NCBI GenBank assembly: GCA_029204225.1
Contig: CM055097.1
Span: forward strand, 36,818,976 to 36,882,975
Origin: Diphasiastrum complanatum
Lineage: Eukaryota; Streptophyta; Lycopodiopsida; Lycopodiales; Lycopodiaceae
DNA: 64,000 bases
Direction: 5' to 3'
The notes beneath the pieces are model-generated. The model did no database searches. It was not told where the DNA came from and saw nothing but the letters and a program-made list of their open reading frames with translations. Position 1 is the stretch's first letter; each line of letters opens with the position of its first letter. Shown here in pieces: positions 12,819 to 24,985 of this stretch. A program made the position numbers and the translations under genes.

Positions 12819-15748
12819 TGTGTAGTGTGTATATCACGTGCATACTAAAGCTATCTTTATTTCAACCATCTCTAAATATGTCTCGGATTCATGTCTTTCA
12901 GATCATTACTGAACCGAGATACAACTTCAGCGAGTCGGGTATTTTCAACATACCTGAAGTAAATACCGTTTCTGGGTTTCTCAACTACATCAGGGAACTG
13001 CCGCTCGCGCCAAAACCAGAAATATTTGGGCTGCACGAGAATGCAGATATCACCTGTGACCAAAATGAGTCGTACGAGCTCTTTTATACAATTTTATCAT
13101 TTCAACCAAGAGAAAAGAGTTCAGGTGCTGGTGGCTTTTCACGCGATGAACTGATCGAGAAGACATGTCGTGATATGCTTGACATTGTGCCAGCTACTTT
13201 TGACATTGATGCAGTCCTACAGAAGTATCCTACCATGTATACCGAGAGTATGAACACAGTTTTAACACAAGAGTGCATTCGATACAACAGTCTACTGACT
13301 GTGATAAAGGCTTCATTGCATGATGCATTGAAGGCACTCAAAGGAATTGTTGTGATGTCACCGGATCTTGAGATGCTCTGCAATAGCGTTTTCAACAACC
13401 AAGTATGCTCAAATTATTGTTTTAATATGCAAGAAATTGATCACTATGCTGCCTGTTACCTGTAGCTAATGTAGGTCTGTCAACCTTCGTTATGAGGCTT
13501 TTCTAAAATCACAGAGTAGCTGAGTGATTTTTTTATTTTTGTATAAGGATAAAGGACTCTTAAACATAGTGCAAAACATTTACTCTATAACCTCTATGTT
13601 GTTCAAATAGGTCCCGGACATGTGGGCTAGCAAGGCCTACCCTTCACTGAAACCTCTTTCAGTCTGGATTCTGGACCTTTTGGAGAGAACAAAATTCATT
13701 AGTGCATGGATTCATAACGGAGCACCTCCTGTTTTCTGGATCTCCGGCTTCTTCTTCCCTCAGGTTGGTTGTCCTTAACTTCAAATTTTTGCATTGATGT
13801 GCAAACATGTAGCAACAATGACAGGAGAGTGTCATTTTTTGTTGTTTGTGGTGCATATAGTTTCAATTGGGTTGATGAACGTCAGACCACGATCTCAGGA
13901 GTAAAGATATTATCTATGAGCGATTGGCACATTTTATACTTCAATTGAACAACTTAAGTACGTTTTGGCTCCTTAAAAATGGATGCCACGAGTTCGTTAG
14001 AATTGCAATTGCCACGACGAGTTGAACATTCTTTTTATTCTTGCCTCACACAACCAGTATTATCTTTCCATGCCCTGCAGGCATTTCTTACAGGAACCCT
14101 ACAAAATTATGCGAGAAAATACAAATATCCAATCGACACGGTCAGTTTTGATTTTGTTATCGTTGATGAGCAAACTGCAGAGACCATTAAGGAACCTCCC
14201 ACTGATGGATGCTACATTCGGGGTCTGTATCTAGAAGGAGCCCGTTGGGACTATGAAAGGCATTGTTTGACCGAATCAAGGCCCAAGGAGCTCTATAATG
14301 AATTGCCTATTCTGTGGTTGAAGCCTGTTCAATTCCGCAAACCTCCTCAAGGTGGTATATATGAGTGCCCTGTATACAAAACCCTCGTAAGAGCAGGTCA
14401 ATCTCTTTCTGAATCTTAATGTCCTTACCTGAAGCTTTTTGTATACCTAGACGTTCATACAAATTATGTTTGCACGACAGCTTATGTTTCAAGTACACAG
14501 ATTTGGGTAGATAGAAATTTTCTATAGAGAGGGTTGTAACAATTTAAACATCCAGGATTCCCAAAAAGCAACTTCTTTTGATGGTCGCTCCACATGCAGG
14601 TGCTCTTATGATGGTTAATCACCATAGACACCTTTTGATGAAATGAGCAAAGGCAAAACTCAGAATGGAATTTGCTTCTTGGCTCCATGTTTAAGGGAGA
14701 TTATAGTTTTTGCTTCATTCATAGAGTTGTATGTTACTTGCATGTGTGTAGTGCTCCCCTCCCTTTATCCTCCAGATTTTTTTCTATTGCTTAATCCGTT
14801 TTAGTGTGAGGATGCATGCCATTTTACCTGAGGAAATAACTTGTGCAAAGCACTGTTTATTGTATCACCTCTGGACCCCAGAACCTGTATTTCCCTTCTA
14901 CAGTAGGTCGACTTTTCTTGTTCTTTAGTATCTTGAGATATGTAGATCTACGTGGCTTCTTCGGGCATCAAGATTCCTACAATGCGCACACTTGCTGGTG
15001 TATTGATCGGGAATAACTTTCAGAGCTATCGACTTATTTTATACTCATAGTATTATGACTGATTGTTTCTACCTTTTAAACGTTCTACTCTCATATTTTG
15101 CTTGCCAATTATATTATTGATAATAGCAAGTCTGATATGTCGTTCCCTGTTATACTTATAGGAAGACCGATTCTTTCTATTTTCGCTTGCCTATTTATCA
15201 CAATATTCATCAGCTTGGCAAAATTATTGAAATTAGTAAATTTAATATGTCATTCTAGGTTATATATACTTCATAATATGACTGATTCTCTCTCATTTTG
15301 GAACGTTCTATTCTCTAGCGTATTTGTTTATACATTACTGACACCAGTATATCTGATATGTCATTCCACGTTGTTGTACTCAAAATACGACTGATTCATT
15401 TATTTTGGAGCGTCTTGATCTATTCCATATTAATCTACACTACCCAACGTCGGCTTGGCAATAATATCAATGAATAATAGCAGATTGTCGTTTTATGTTT
15501 TACTCATAATAACATGACTGATTCTTTGTTTTTCAAATGTTTTAAAATTTTGTTCTATTGCAATATAGTAGCAATATATCAATTAAGACTATAAATCATC
15601 AGCTCATGTAAAACTTTTGTTACCAGGAACTTTGTCCACCACTGGACACTCCACAAACTTCGTCATGTACATCGAGCTAACAGCAATGGAACCACAAGCG
15701 CATTGGATTAACCGTGGCGTTGGCCTTTTCACATCCCTTGCATTTTGA
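5332..15748 (+). CDS. Axonemal dynein heavy chain, inner-arm single-headed type, 3' part
   Basis: Thirteen exons join without a stop: 5332-5529, 5826-5951, 6244-6516, 6755-6859, 7347-7562, 7681-7863, 8056-8208, 8482-8832, 9151-9255, 12902-13402, 13611-13763, 14081-14396 and 15627-15748. They encode the last 933 residues of a protein that normally has about 4,000. In order these cover the end of AAA5 ([18 protein letters not shown]), the AAA5-AAA6 join ([24 protein letters not shown]), AAA6 ([43 protein letters not shown]) and the C-terminal cap ([41 protein letters not shown]). The motifs fit monomeric inner-arm dyneins of the DNAH7/3/12 group, ATP-driven motors that bend axonemes. The exon 12 donor at 14397 rather than the stronger-looking one at 14387 is chosen because only it keeps frame and family alignment. 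The motor's AAA1 P-loop, stalk and tail lie outside the window or are missing. The reading frame is fully intact, which suggests a working gene. Confidence 0.93.
9257..9338 (+). repeat. (CT)41 microsatellite starting at a splice donor
   Basis: A pure 82-base TC/CT run that begins with the T of the donor GT of the dynein intron, followed by a short imperfect GTTCGTTCATTCATT tail. Confidence 0.97.
12660..12813 (+). repeat. Compound (GA)n arrays separated by a repeated 17-22 base spacer
   Basis: Three GA runs (about 48, 20 and 46 bases) alternate with copies of a spacer that reads CTCACCTAGCCCAAAG. The spacer also precedes the first run, so the spacer plus GA unit has been tandemly duplicated. 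The last run ends 88 bases before the exon at 12902. Confidence 0.95.
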
Positions 15749-16180
15749 CTGCTAAAGGCATGCAAGCAGTATCATAGCCGTTTGATCGATTGCCAGTTGT
15801 CTTGAGAGTCAAACCTGCTGCTGATTGAAATATCGCCTTGTTAGGCTAATTATCTGTTATTGGAAAAAATTCCGCGATTTGCAAAATACTTTCAGGGAAA
15901 TACTTCTGCTGTGGATCGTAAGTTTTGCGAGATGCTACACCTATCATTAGAAACACCTCTTCTGACATATATACCAAATTAAAGAATTATACTTCTGCTG
16001 CAATTATGGATCGTAAGTTGCAAAAGAATTAATTATACTTCTGCTGCGATGGATCGTAAGTCTTGTTGCGATAGATCGTAAGTTTTGCTACCTGTATATT
16101 GTCATCATTTCATCTATCATTTGTAACACTGAACAAAGAGTATATTGTCATCATTTCATTCTAGCATTTGTAACCTTGAA
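15749..16180 (+). other. 3' flank of the dynein gene with short degenerate repeats
   Basis: Follows the dynein TGA. Between about 15890 and 16095 the motifs TTCTGCTG and GATCGTAAGT recur three to four times at short irregular spacing, and an ATTGTCATCATTTCAT phrase occurs twice (about 16097 and 16144). No clear AATAAA signal was identified with confidence, so the transcript end is not placed. Confidence 0.45.
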
Positions 16181-16184
16181 CAAA

Positions 16185-16545
16185 AAAAAAAGAGGCCTGG
16201 AGCCTAGGCTGGCATTTGGTTTCTTTTTTTTTGGGGGGGGGAGGGGGTACCTAGGCCGTTCCGGGAAGGGCCTTCCACCTCTAGCTGTAGCCCGAGCCGG
16301 AAGGCCCTTCTCACGGCGGAATGGCCACGGAGGTGACCTTCCGCGGCGTGAAAACTTTTCTAAAATACATTTCTTCTTTTCTTTTGCCATAATTTTGTCT
16401 TTTTACATGCACCTTCCGCACGGAAGGTCATGTAAAAAAAAGTAGCATGCGCGGAAGTGCATGTAAAAACTTTTGGGAAAAAAAAGGAGGCAAAAAAATT
16501 GCGTTTTGTGAAGCACCTCCTTTTCCTTCACGAAGAAGCAAAAAA
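16185..16545. repeat. GC-rich segment with homopolymers and hairpins
   Basis: An abrupt GC-rich island in AT-rich sequence, with runs of A, T and G of 8-9 bases, several GGAAGG/CCTTCC palindromic clusters and a near-perfect hairpin at 16399-16438 (arms TTTTTACATG and CATGTAAAAA around CCTTCCG/CGGAAGG, with one bulged base). A third copy of the arm occurs at about 16450-16475. No coding potential is recognised. Similar islands occur at about 32.3-32.6 kb and 51.2-51.4 kb. Confidence 0.5.
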
Positions 16546-16559
16546 TGATTTTACATTGC

Positions 16560-18000
16560 TATAACCTTAGAGTGCCAACAAAAAGCCTGGTTACACCTGG
16601 ATGCCCTAGAGTTCATTACTAAAAATGAAAGCCAGCGGTGGGTCTTTGGGAAAAAAAGGCCTTAGCCACCTCTAAACTTGGTTGAGTTGATACAATGTGG
16701 CACATGACATGGCACGTGACCTCTACCAATTAGGGCTTCATGGAGGTGGTTTTTTGTGCAGAAGGACCTTGCTCGATGTGTTGAATTGCCAAGGGCAACC
16801 AAAGGAAAATGGACCAAATGGCATGGGAAATATTTTAATGGGCCAATCATATTGCAACATCATGTCTAGCTAAGTCTATAAGAGGGGTGGTTCTTGGTTT
16901 GTCCTCTAACTTGCCAAAGCTTTAAAAAATGGGTGATACCAGAACGAGGTCCAATTAATGGAGTTATCCTTGGGTTGAAACCATTCTTATGGTCCCCTCC
17001 TCTCGCCACAACCATCATTGTTAGCATTAACCTTAAAATATACATTAATCATTACAAGCTCCCAAAAGAGGTTGAATATTTGTAGCTATTAAGTGTAAGT
17101 TATAAAAAACATAAGATTCATTAAGGCCTAATCTCATTGTATTGATTTAAATGCATTTCAATAAAAAAAAGAATTTGAGAAACTATAAATTTTTTTGGCA
17201 TTTTGAAGTTACAATCTAGCAAGGCCCAAATTTTGCACACTACTTGGTAAATGTTACCACCTCTAACCAGTAAAAGGCTAGTTCATAAAACCTATAACAA
17301 ACTTCACCATGAACATTGGGATGAGGGAGTCTCATGCCCAAGGAATAGTTGAGACAAAGTATTCGTAAAATCTCAAATTGTTAATTAGCACAAATTATCA
17401 TAGGTACATATAAAATAATACATAGTTAGATTTATTTGCCAATCAAGTTAACAATTAAGTAGTTGAGGTGTTTACATAGCGAGGGGGAGGGCTTACCCGT
17501 ACTGGATTGGAAGGTTCAAGGGGAATATATGCCCTTGTTGATGCAATGTCGTTCTTTCTGAGATTATCTTTGTCAAAATTGTCATAATGTGATGTGGATA
17601 GTCAATTATTGGTTATCACATAGCACATGCACATGTTTAGAAAAGTGCATGTGCTATGTTGCATCCATTCGTGGGTTCTCCACAAAGAATTTTGGTGAAA
17701 GGTTGGAATTCCTAAAAAATATATTGGAGTTTTGCCTTTGATGATAGCTTCAAAATACAAACAAGAAATGAGCACTTGGCTATATGAGATAAAATTGAAA
17801 AATGGTTTTTTTTTTTTTGGGCTACTAGGTATGAGACCCAATACTAACAAGATGTAGATAAATTGAACACTGACCCTGGAAGGGCAAGGTAAATGGCCTT
17901 CAAGCACAAGAAACAATAACAGCCTTGAAAGGGCAACCTTTAAATTTTAATCAATCTACAATTATAGTCTTGTAGGACAACATCCAAGCGACAATAAAGC
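16560..18000. other. No recognised gene
   Basis: AT-rich sequence with short open frames only. Nothing resembling a known domain, RNA gene or terminal repeat was seen on either strand. Confidence 0.4.
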
Positions 18001-18640
18001 CCCAAAGGGTAACTATAAGGGAAGCTCCCTAAGATCCTGCTTACAAGACAAAACACAATGGAAAACACACTATGGAGCAACCACCCAACCAAATAGAAGC
18101 AACCAATCAACTCTAGAAGCTTCACTCCCAAGCCAAGGAACAAGAAGCATGAATGTAGAGTGAAACCCTGGCAATGAATCAATGATCACAATGAGGAGTA
18201 GGGCAAGTTTGGCCTCGATATATAGAGCCAAAAGCAACCTGGGCACATAGCCATGCATAGCCCTAAGTTCCCTATACATAGATTCACCTAGAATAGAGTC
18301 CTAAGCATGGACCAACTATTCATAGAATTGCTATTGATAACTATACACATGCATACACTATCTCATACCTTGTCTAAACTCCATTTAGTGTGTTCTGGGC
18401 CTCACAAGGATATTAGTTACTTTCGGGTCACATCCAATATGACGTGGCATAACTAACAGCTTGATTTACTGGAGTACAGTGTATCCAAGACTAGGAGTAT
18501 ATTGAATCCTACTTACTGGTCATGGACATAGCATTCTTTCCTCCTTAAACTGCTTCTATCCTTAGAAGCTCTCTAAACAGGAAAGAATAACAGGAACATT
18601 TCTTTAACTTTAAATATCAACCTAGAAAATCGTTATCCTT
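18001..18640 (-). repeat. Gypsy LTR-like segment, copy 1, with adjoining integrase-like piece
   Basis: A region of about 240 bases from 18390 is repeated at 19678-19922 and, in reverse orientation with a shorter match, at about 49936-50200. On the minus strand it starts TGTTATG/TGCTATG directly after a purine-rich tract (revcomp of TTCTTTCCTCCTT at 18534), as expected for a polypurine tract followed by a 3' LTR. A TATA-like TCTATATAT lies near 18220 (minus). The part 18240-18385 also matches 20305-20437. A stretch at 18069-18122 is inverted relative to 19620-19675. Confidence 0.6.
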
Positions 18641-19199
18641 GGTATAATTTTCACATCAAACAACTACTCAAAGATAATCCTATTTCCAAGTGATAATCTC
18701 TGCACTGGAGTACAACTCAGGTTTGAAAAAGTACACTAAGCGATAAATTTTCCAACTAGGTTATATTCACCATAAGTTAGTAACATCACCTTCATGTAAA
18801 GCATTTACATGAAACACTGGGTGAGACAACCTAACTTAAGAGATTCAAGTTAAAGAAATTACAGTCTGAAATTATCCACAACTCTGATAGATAATTCATA
18901 AGCTTATAAGTACAAATATCCTTAGAATCCAAATTCTAAGATATGAAAATTCATTCAATTAGAATCTCTAGAAAAATTATAAGATATAGAATGATTAAAA
19001 CTCAACTCTGAATATCCCATATACTCTTTTGAGTTAAATGCTCATATTTTCTAGCACCAAATGCAAGAAAATAACATTCATTCATCTTAATAGACTTGTT
19101 TGTCTCCTATGATAATTGGAGATCCAATCAGATGAAGAATTGTACTCAAGCATATGCAAACCATAAACTGTAGCAGAATAACATCCAGTAGATAAATTA

Positions 19200-19922
19200 A
19201 ATTCTCCAGTACTCGAGATTATTGGTCACGTCGAGATTTAATTCCATGTCAAGGCCTGTTTGTGACTAGTTACCTTGAGAGGACCCAGACACTCTAATTG
19301 AGAAATTTGGAGCATTGCATGTCTGTGTGACAGATATAGGCAGGAGGACTGCACAATGAGATGAGACCTATTTATAGTTGACCTGCATGGGGCTTGTGTG
19401 GTTTCATGCACAGGACTCTACTCTCTATATAATGAGGTAGAGATTCTCCCGTCGACATATTGGGTGTTACCAATTTCTCTCTTCTCCTCTTGCTTCACAT
19501 GGCATGGCTGGGGGGCTAGATCCAGATTTGATCTAGGATTGGTTGGGCGGTTTGGCTCCATAGTCTCTTCTATTGTGTTCTCCTATCCTCATCTTAGGGG
19601 CAATCCTTTTGGGTCTTTGCATTGATGCTTCTAGAGATTGATTGGATGCTTCTACTTGGTTGGGTGGTTTCTCCATAGTGTGTTCTGGGCCTCACAAGGA
19701 TATTAGTTACTTTCGGGTCACATCCAGTATGATGTGGAATAACTAACAGCTTGATTTACTGGAGTACCGTGTATCCAAGACTAGGAGTATATTGAATCCT
19801 ACTTACTGGTCATGGACATAACATTCTCCCCTCCTTAAACTGCTTCTATTCTTAGAAGCTCTCTAAACAGGAAAGAATAACAGAAACAGTTCTTTTAACT
19901 TTAAATATCAACCTAGAAAATC
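19200..19922. repeat. Gypsy LTR-like segment, copy 2, partly inverted
   Basis: Positions 19678-19922 repeat 18390-18635 in the same direction, including the purine-rich tract (here AAGGAGGGGAGAA on the minus strand) next to TGTTATG. The part 19620-19675 is the reverse complement of 18069-18122 at roughly 90 percent identity. TATA-like boxes point both ways: TATTTATA at 19369-19376 read on the minus strand and CTATATAATG near 19425 on the plus strand. The block therefore looks like two LTR ends joined head to head by rearrangement. Confidence 0.55.
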
Positions 19923-20345
19923 ATTATCCTTAATCTAACTTTCAACATTTCTTGCATATCATGCAAAAACTCAGCAACCTTCTGGATCTTAATAGACTTC
20001 GTCTCAACATTTATTGGAGATCTAGGTTGAAAATCGTACATAAGCATAAAAGGACTGTAACCTGTAGTAGAATATATATGCAAACTCAACCAGTAGGAGA
20101 TAATCTTCCCAATGAGATTGCTTGTGAGAAACATACGTCCTCAAAATATCTTCCATAGTTTGATTAGTCCTTTCTGTCTGGCCATCTGATTCAGGATGAC
20201 CAGAAGAACTTAAACTCAAAGAAGTTTCCAGTTTATGGAATACTGCTGACCAAAAGTGACCTATGAACTTAGGATCTCTATCACTAACAATGTCACTAAG
20301 CCTGGACACATAGCCATGCATAACCTTAAGTTCCCTATACATAGA
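19923..20345 (-). mobile_element. Duplicated Ty3/Gypsy integrase fragment
   Basis: Minus-strand reading from 20342 gives a Gypsy integrase core: MYRELKVMHGYVSRL, SDIVSDRDPKFIGHFW, a SSSGHPESDGQTERTNQTME block and a frame-shifted TGYSPFMLMYDFQP. The GHPESDGQTERTNQ block carries the catalytic glutamate of the DDE triad. The same integrase part occurs again at about 20520-21050, so this is a second, partial copy joined behind the main element. Frameshifts make it non-functional. Confidence 0.85.
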
Positions 20346-20429
20346 TTCTCCTAGAATAGAGTCCTAACATTGAACCAACTATTCATAGAATTGCTATTGA
20401 TAACTCTACACATGCATATACTGTCTCAT

Positions 20430-23400
20430 ACCTTGAATGGTCCACAATATTTGGTAGACAATTTATAATGCTTACATGTACGTAATGTCTTAGAATCTTC
20501 TGAAATTCTAAGATATACCTAGTCATCAACTTTAAACTCTCTAGGAGATGTCTTAAGATCAGCATAGTGCTTAGCTCTCTCTTGAGCACTACGGATACTA
20601 TCCTTAGCCACTTGCAACATGTCTTGCATATCATGCTGGAAATTCACAACCTTATAGATCTTAACACATCTCATGTCCACATTAACTCGAGATATAGGTT
20701 GAAAACCGTACATAAGCATAAACAGACTGTAACTTGGAGCAGAATGCTTTCTACTATTGTATGCAAACTGAATCGAAGGAATGTAATCTTTCCAATGAGA
20801 TTGTCTCTGAGAAACACGTCCTCAACATATCTTCCATAGTTTGGTTAGCCCTTTCTGTTTGGCCATCTGATTCAAGGAAGTTTCCAGTTTATAGAATACT
20901 GTTGACCAAAAGTGACCTGTGAACTTAGGATCTTTATCACTAACAATGTCACTCGGCAGTCCATACAACCTAAATAATCTTTCAGCAAAGATATGGGCTA
21001 ATTTGAAATTTCTTAATAGTTGACTTAACTGGTATAAACTAACTTAGGTAACATGTCTACTAGAGCCCAAATAGAATCATTTTATCATTGGGTCTTTGGA
21101 TGTCCAACTACAAAGTCCATCAATATATTCTCTCATCTCTTATCAAGGATATCCAATGGATGCAATAAACCACTAACCTTAAGACACTCAGCCTTATCTA
21201 GTTGATAGGGCTTGCATTTAATCACATATGGCTTGAGTTTTGGCCAATAAAACTCTCTTTTGACCAATTCGAGAGTCATGTGTATACCAAGATGTCCTAC
21301 ATAGGATATGTCATGACATTCAAACAAAATCTTACGTTTGAGCTCATCGTCCTTTGGTACACAAACTTTTCCATTATTAAATAATGATCCATCTTGAATA
21401 GTAAACCTATCCACAATCTTATCTTTATTTGTTTACTGAGACCCCGGCGAACTCGTCTCGGCATTGTCCTCATTTCTTTCGGTTTGAACAATATTCCAAA
21501 TACGACTAAAATAAGAATTACATTCATACCACCCTTTGAACAAAAGATATATATCCATAGAAATCTGGGTGAAAGACATTCATTTAGTTCACCTATTTGA
21601 CTAAGAGCATCTGCAACTTTATTAGAGGTACCTCTTACTTATATAACAGATTTCATGATTGAATTCTTGCATCAATTCAATCCACCAGGCTTTCCTACCC
21701 CGAAGATCATGCTGATTACAAATGTACATAAGAGGCTGGTGATTTGGATACACTGTAAACTAACTATCATGCAAGTAGTGTCTCCAAGTTTTAAGTGTAG
21801 GGATAACTGCAAATAATTCTTTTCCTACATTGTATAATGCAACTGAGGACCGGTGAATTTCTTGCTTTCAAATGTTAGTGGCCTATTATTCCATAATAGG
21901 ACTGCTTCAATTATAGTATCACTTGCGTCAGTTCTAACGATGTAAGGTTGATCTGGATATACAATCTGCAAGATGGGAGCTGAAACAATCAGGGCTTTGA
22001 GTTTCTCATTCTGTACAACAGGCTGAGTAGGTTGATTCCTCTTTTTCTTTTTGTTAACAATGCCTTTCGTTAGATTAATGAGTGATGCCACCACCTTGGC
22101 ATAATCATCAATTCAAAAGAAAACTGTAAATCCAAAAAATGATTTAAGTTGATTAACACTTGCGGGATCGGCCAATCAACAATCTTGATTTTATCTTGAC
22201 TGGCCAATCAACTATCTTGATTTTATTCGCGTCGATCTTTATCCTATAAGCAGTGATCTTATGATCGAGATAGACCAGCTCATGCTTAAAGAACTCACAT
22301 TAAAGGCCTAGGCGAGAATATCATCTGGAAACAATATCATAGACTTTCCCAAATATGGATGAAACAAATCGTCCATCATTTGTTGGAATGTTGGTGGAGC
22401 ATTTGTTTACCGAAAAGGCAACACTAAGAACTTGTAATGGCCAAATTTCGTACAAAATTTAGTCTTATTCTTATCTGATAGTACCTTGTTCTAAGATCTA
22501 TCTTACTAAAGTATTTAGCTCCACCTAAGGGATATACAAAGTCATCCATCCTAGGTAATGGATATTTATTCTTAATAGTCACTTTATTTAGCCCCTTGTA
22601 GTCCACACACATCCGAAAATCTCCATTCTTATTCGCTTTCAGAACAACAAGAGTGCCCCAAAGTTATTTACTGGGCTAGATATGTCCCATTATCGGATAG
22701 TCTTCTATTTGATTTAGCATGACTATCACTCACCAACTCAAATCAACCAACCAACTGACTGTCTCAAATAACCATTGAGGAATGCATTTGTGAAATCAAG
22801 TTGAAATAGCTCCCAATTGAAGGTTGTAGGCTATGTGTAGTGCATCTGATGATAGATCGACTTATCTTGGTGAAACAGTTTCATTGTGCAACCGAGGGTG
22901 ATACTAGAATTCAGGTTTTCTTAGTGAATGGTGCTTCTCAGGCTCATTAGTGTACTCGTTTGGAGAGAATTCACACACCTACCTGGGAACTTGCACAAGT
23001 CTAGAGCTTGCCAAAGTCATGCTTGTAGAAACTCATGGCAATTCACATGCATTAATTGTAAGTGATCCATAGTTTCTAAGAAAACCTAGGTTTCCTAGAT
23101 GATAGGTTGACTTCTTGGAAATAACGCTATTATGTGGTCTACTGACCTAGATGGCGGTAAACCGTGAGGTAACTCTGTTGGAGATACATCTTAAAATTCA
23201 CTTATGATCTGATTTTCCATTATTTGTTCATGATCTAAATTTACTGAGTTTAGAATTGCTAAAAATTCACAACTATTTACATACACATCAAAAACATCCA
23301 CAACAGGAATTACAATCATTGAAAAAACCTCATACTCATGTCCAAAAATTAAATCAGTACATGATGGGTCTAAAACATGAAAATCAATTAATTCTCTATT

Positions 23401-24593
23401 ATCTTGACTCTATATTGAGAGATTCAACACTTTAACATTCCAAGTCTCCAACTCGACTCCTGAAGCTAAATAAACTTAATATCTACAATTGCTAGCTTCG
23501 GTTGGCAGGCTGAGTTTTTGCACAAGATGAGAATTAATAAAATGAGTAGAACCATTGTCTAATAGAATACTAACTTTTTTTATCCTTAACTATCTATCAA
23601 ATGAAATAAATCATTAGAAAAGAACGAAGCAGTACTAAAAGAACATTCACACACACAATCACACAGGTTAATTTCCAAAGTTTTACCTTTATTACTAGGG
23701 ATTTCGATCATTTATGTTGCAGATTTCTTTCTTTTCAGACAAAACTTCATCACATGCCCAAGCTTGTTGCAATGAAACATAGATTCGTCTTTTTAGCCTT
23801 GATCTAGGACGTAGAACTTTTCATCTGTTTTTTTTTTGACAATTCTGATGCCATTTGATCCAATTCATCAAAGTACTATGGAATTCAGTGTAGATCTCAC
23901 TTCTTCCCCTTCTTGGTTTTTTGAGGTGGACAGAATTTGTTGAGATTGTCTCTTGGACACCACCATTGTGAAATCATATGCTTTCGCTATCTGACAACCA
24001 TCGTTGAGTTTTGAAGCACATTTCTTTTGCATTCATTCTAATAATCGGTAGGCATTTATAGGACAAACTGTCATAATACCAATTTCAGATCGAATGATGA
24101 AACTTGATCTCAAAGATCCATGAAGTCCTGGATATAAGAATCTAAACTCTTATTTTCCATCTTACAAATCACGAAATTTCGGTAGTAGGACGTCATCTGC
24201 AATGCCAAAATATTTTTTAAAGACTTTCGTAAATGCATCCCAAGTAGTGGTTTGACGGTCAAGTCACACCACCACCACGACACCTTGCCGCGAAGAAATA
24301 AAACTAGAATCTTGATCTTCTTCTCCTCAAAAACTTTGTGGAGATTGAAATAACTACTCCATTTGATGAGCCAATCCTCCACTTTTGGCATTTTTCTCTT
24401 TCTTCTCCACCGAGTAAGTCTCAAGCTAGAATCTGAGATTTAGAGAAGACAACAACTTCACTTGGTTCATCAAAACCTCCATCTGGTGGTCTCTTGAATT
24501 ATTTTGATTGTTCATATCAAAGAGTGCAGTACTCAATTGCTGGCAAATTTGCATGTACGAAGGTACAACAAAATTTGTGACTTCTTCAGTCAT
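20430..24593 (-). mobile_element. Decayed Ty3/Gypsy element, gag-pol
   Basis: The classic Gypsy order can be followed leftward from a gag start near 24593. Gag helices lie at 24424-24110. A zinc knuckle near 23790-23720 reads FHCNKLGHVMKFC, with its first cysteine replaced. Protease is at about 23590-23500 (LLDNGSTHFI), reverse transcriptase at 22612-22260 ([27 protein letters not shown]), RNase H at 22094-21825 (VRTDASD), and the integrase zinc domain at 21414-21133 (GHLGIHMTLELVKREFYWP), followed by core and C-terminal pieces to 20430 (AQERAKHYADLK). The RT active site, normally YxDD, reads FPDD near 22340, and many stops and frameshifts are present. The element is dead. Gag-protease-RT-RH-INT order identifies Ty3/Gypsy rather than Copia. 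Confidence 0.9.
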
Positions 24594-24985
24594 CTTGAAT
24601 TATCTATTAACTGGAAAATAACTTAACTTCAATTAACGAATATATTTGTTCTTACCTGTAGTGAAAACATAGTGACCGAATCCTCAATATGGTCATTTCA
24701 CTAGTCTAAGTTCATTTCATAGATAATGCAAACTTCCGAAAAAATACGAACTTTTGACATTTATTTTATTTTTTTAAATTTTACATAACTTAAAAATTTG
24801 ACGAAAAAAACTATTGGTACAAAGGCAATCGAAATCGAAAAATTGATATATTGTTCGATTTCGAATGTCACTAATCTAATGTCAAACTAGCATGCAAAGC
24901 ATGCGACATCATTTACAAAATGTCATTACGGAACGTTTTACAAAAAATCCTATTTTCTGGAAACTGCTAGCTACTTTCACTGGTC
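24594..24985. other. Leader-like or unassigned sequence between two retroelement remnants
   Basis: Lies upstream of the Gypsy gag start (minus) and before the Copia pieces (plus). It is AT-rich, with no clear LTR end or primer-binding site identified. Confidence 0.35.

Larger units (their letters stand above)
9256..12901 (+). other. Long dynein intron bounded by complementary CT and GA arrays
   Basis: This is the only long intron of the visible dynein gene (3,646 bases; most others are about 150-600, two about 0.5-1.2 kb). Its donor is CAG|GTCTCTCT, the GT running directly into (CT)41. Its acceptor CAG is preceded by a good branch-like TACTAAA about 55 bases upstream and by three (GA)n blocks ending 88 bases upstream. 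The exons on either side align one-to-one with the dynein family across the join, so the unusual donor is very likely the one used. Between the arrays only AT-rich sequence with short meaningless open frames is seen. Confidence 0.8.

Noticed and set aside
14379-14419. Stronger-looking donor CTC|GTAAGAG at 14387 for dynein exon 12
   Set aside because: It would break the frame into the last exon; the donor at 14397 keeps frame and matches the family through KT...G-LSTTG.
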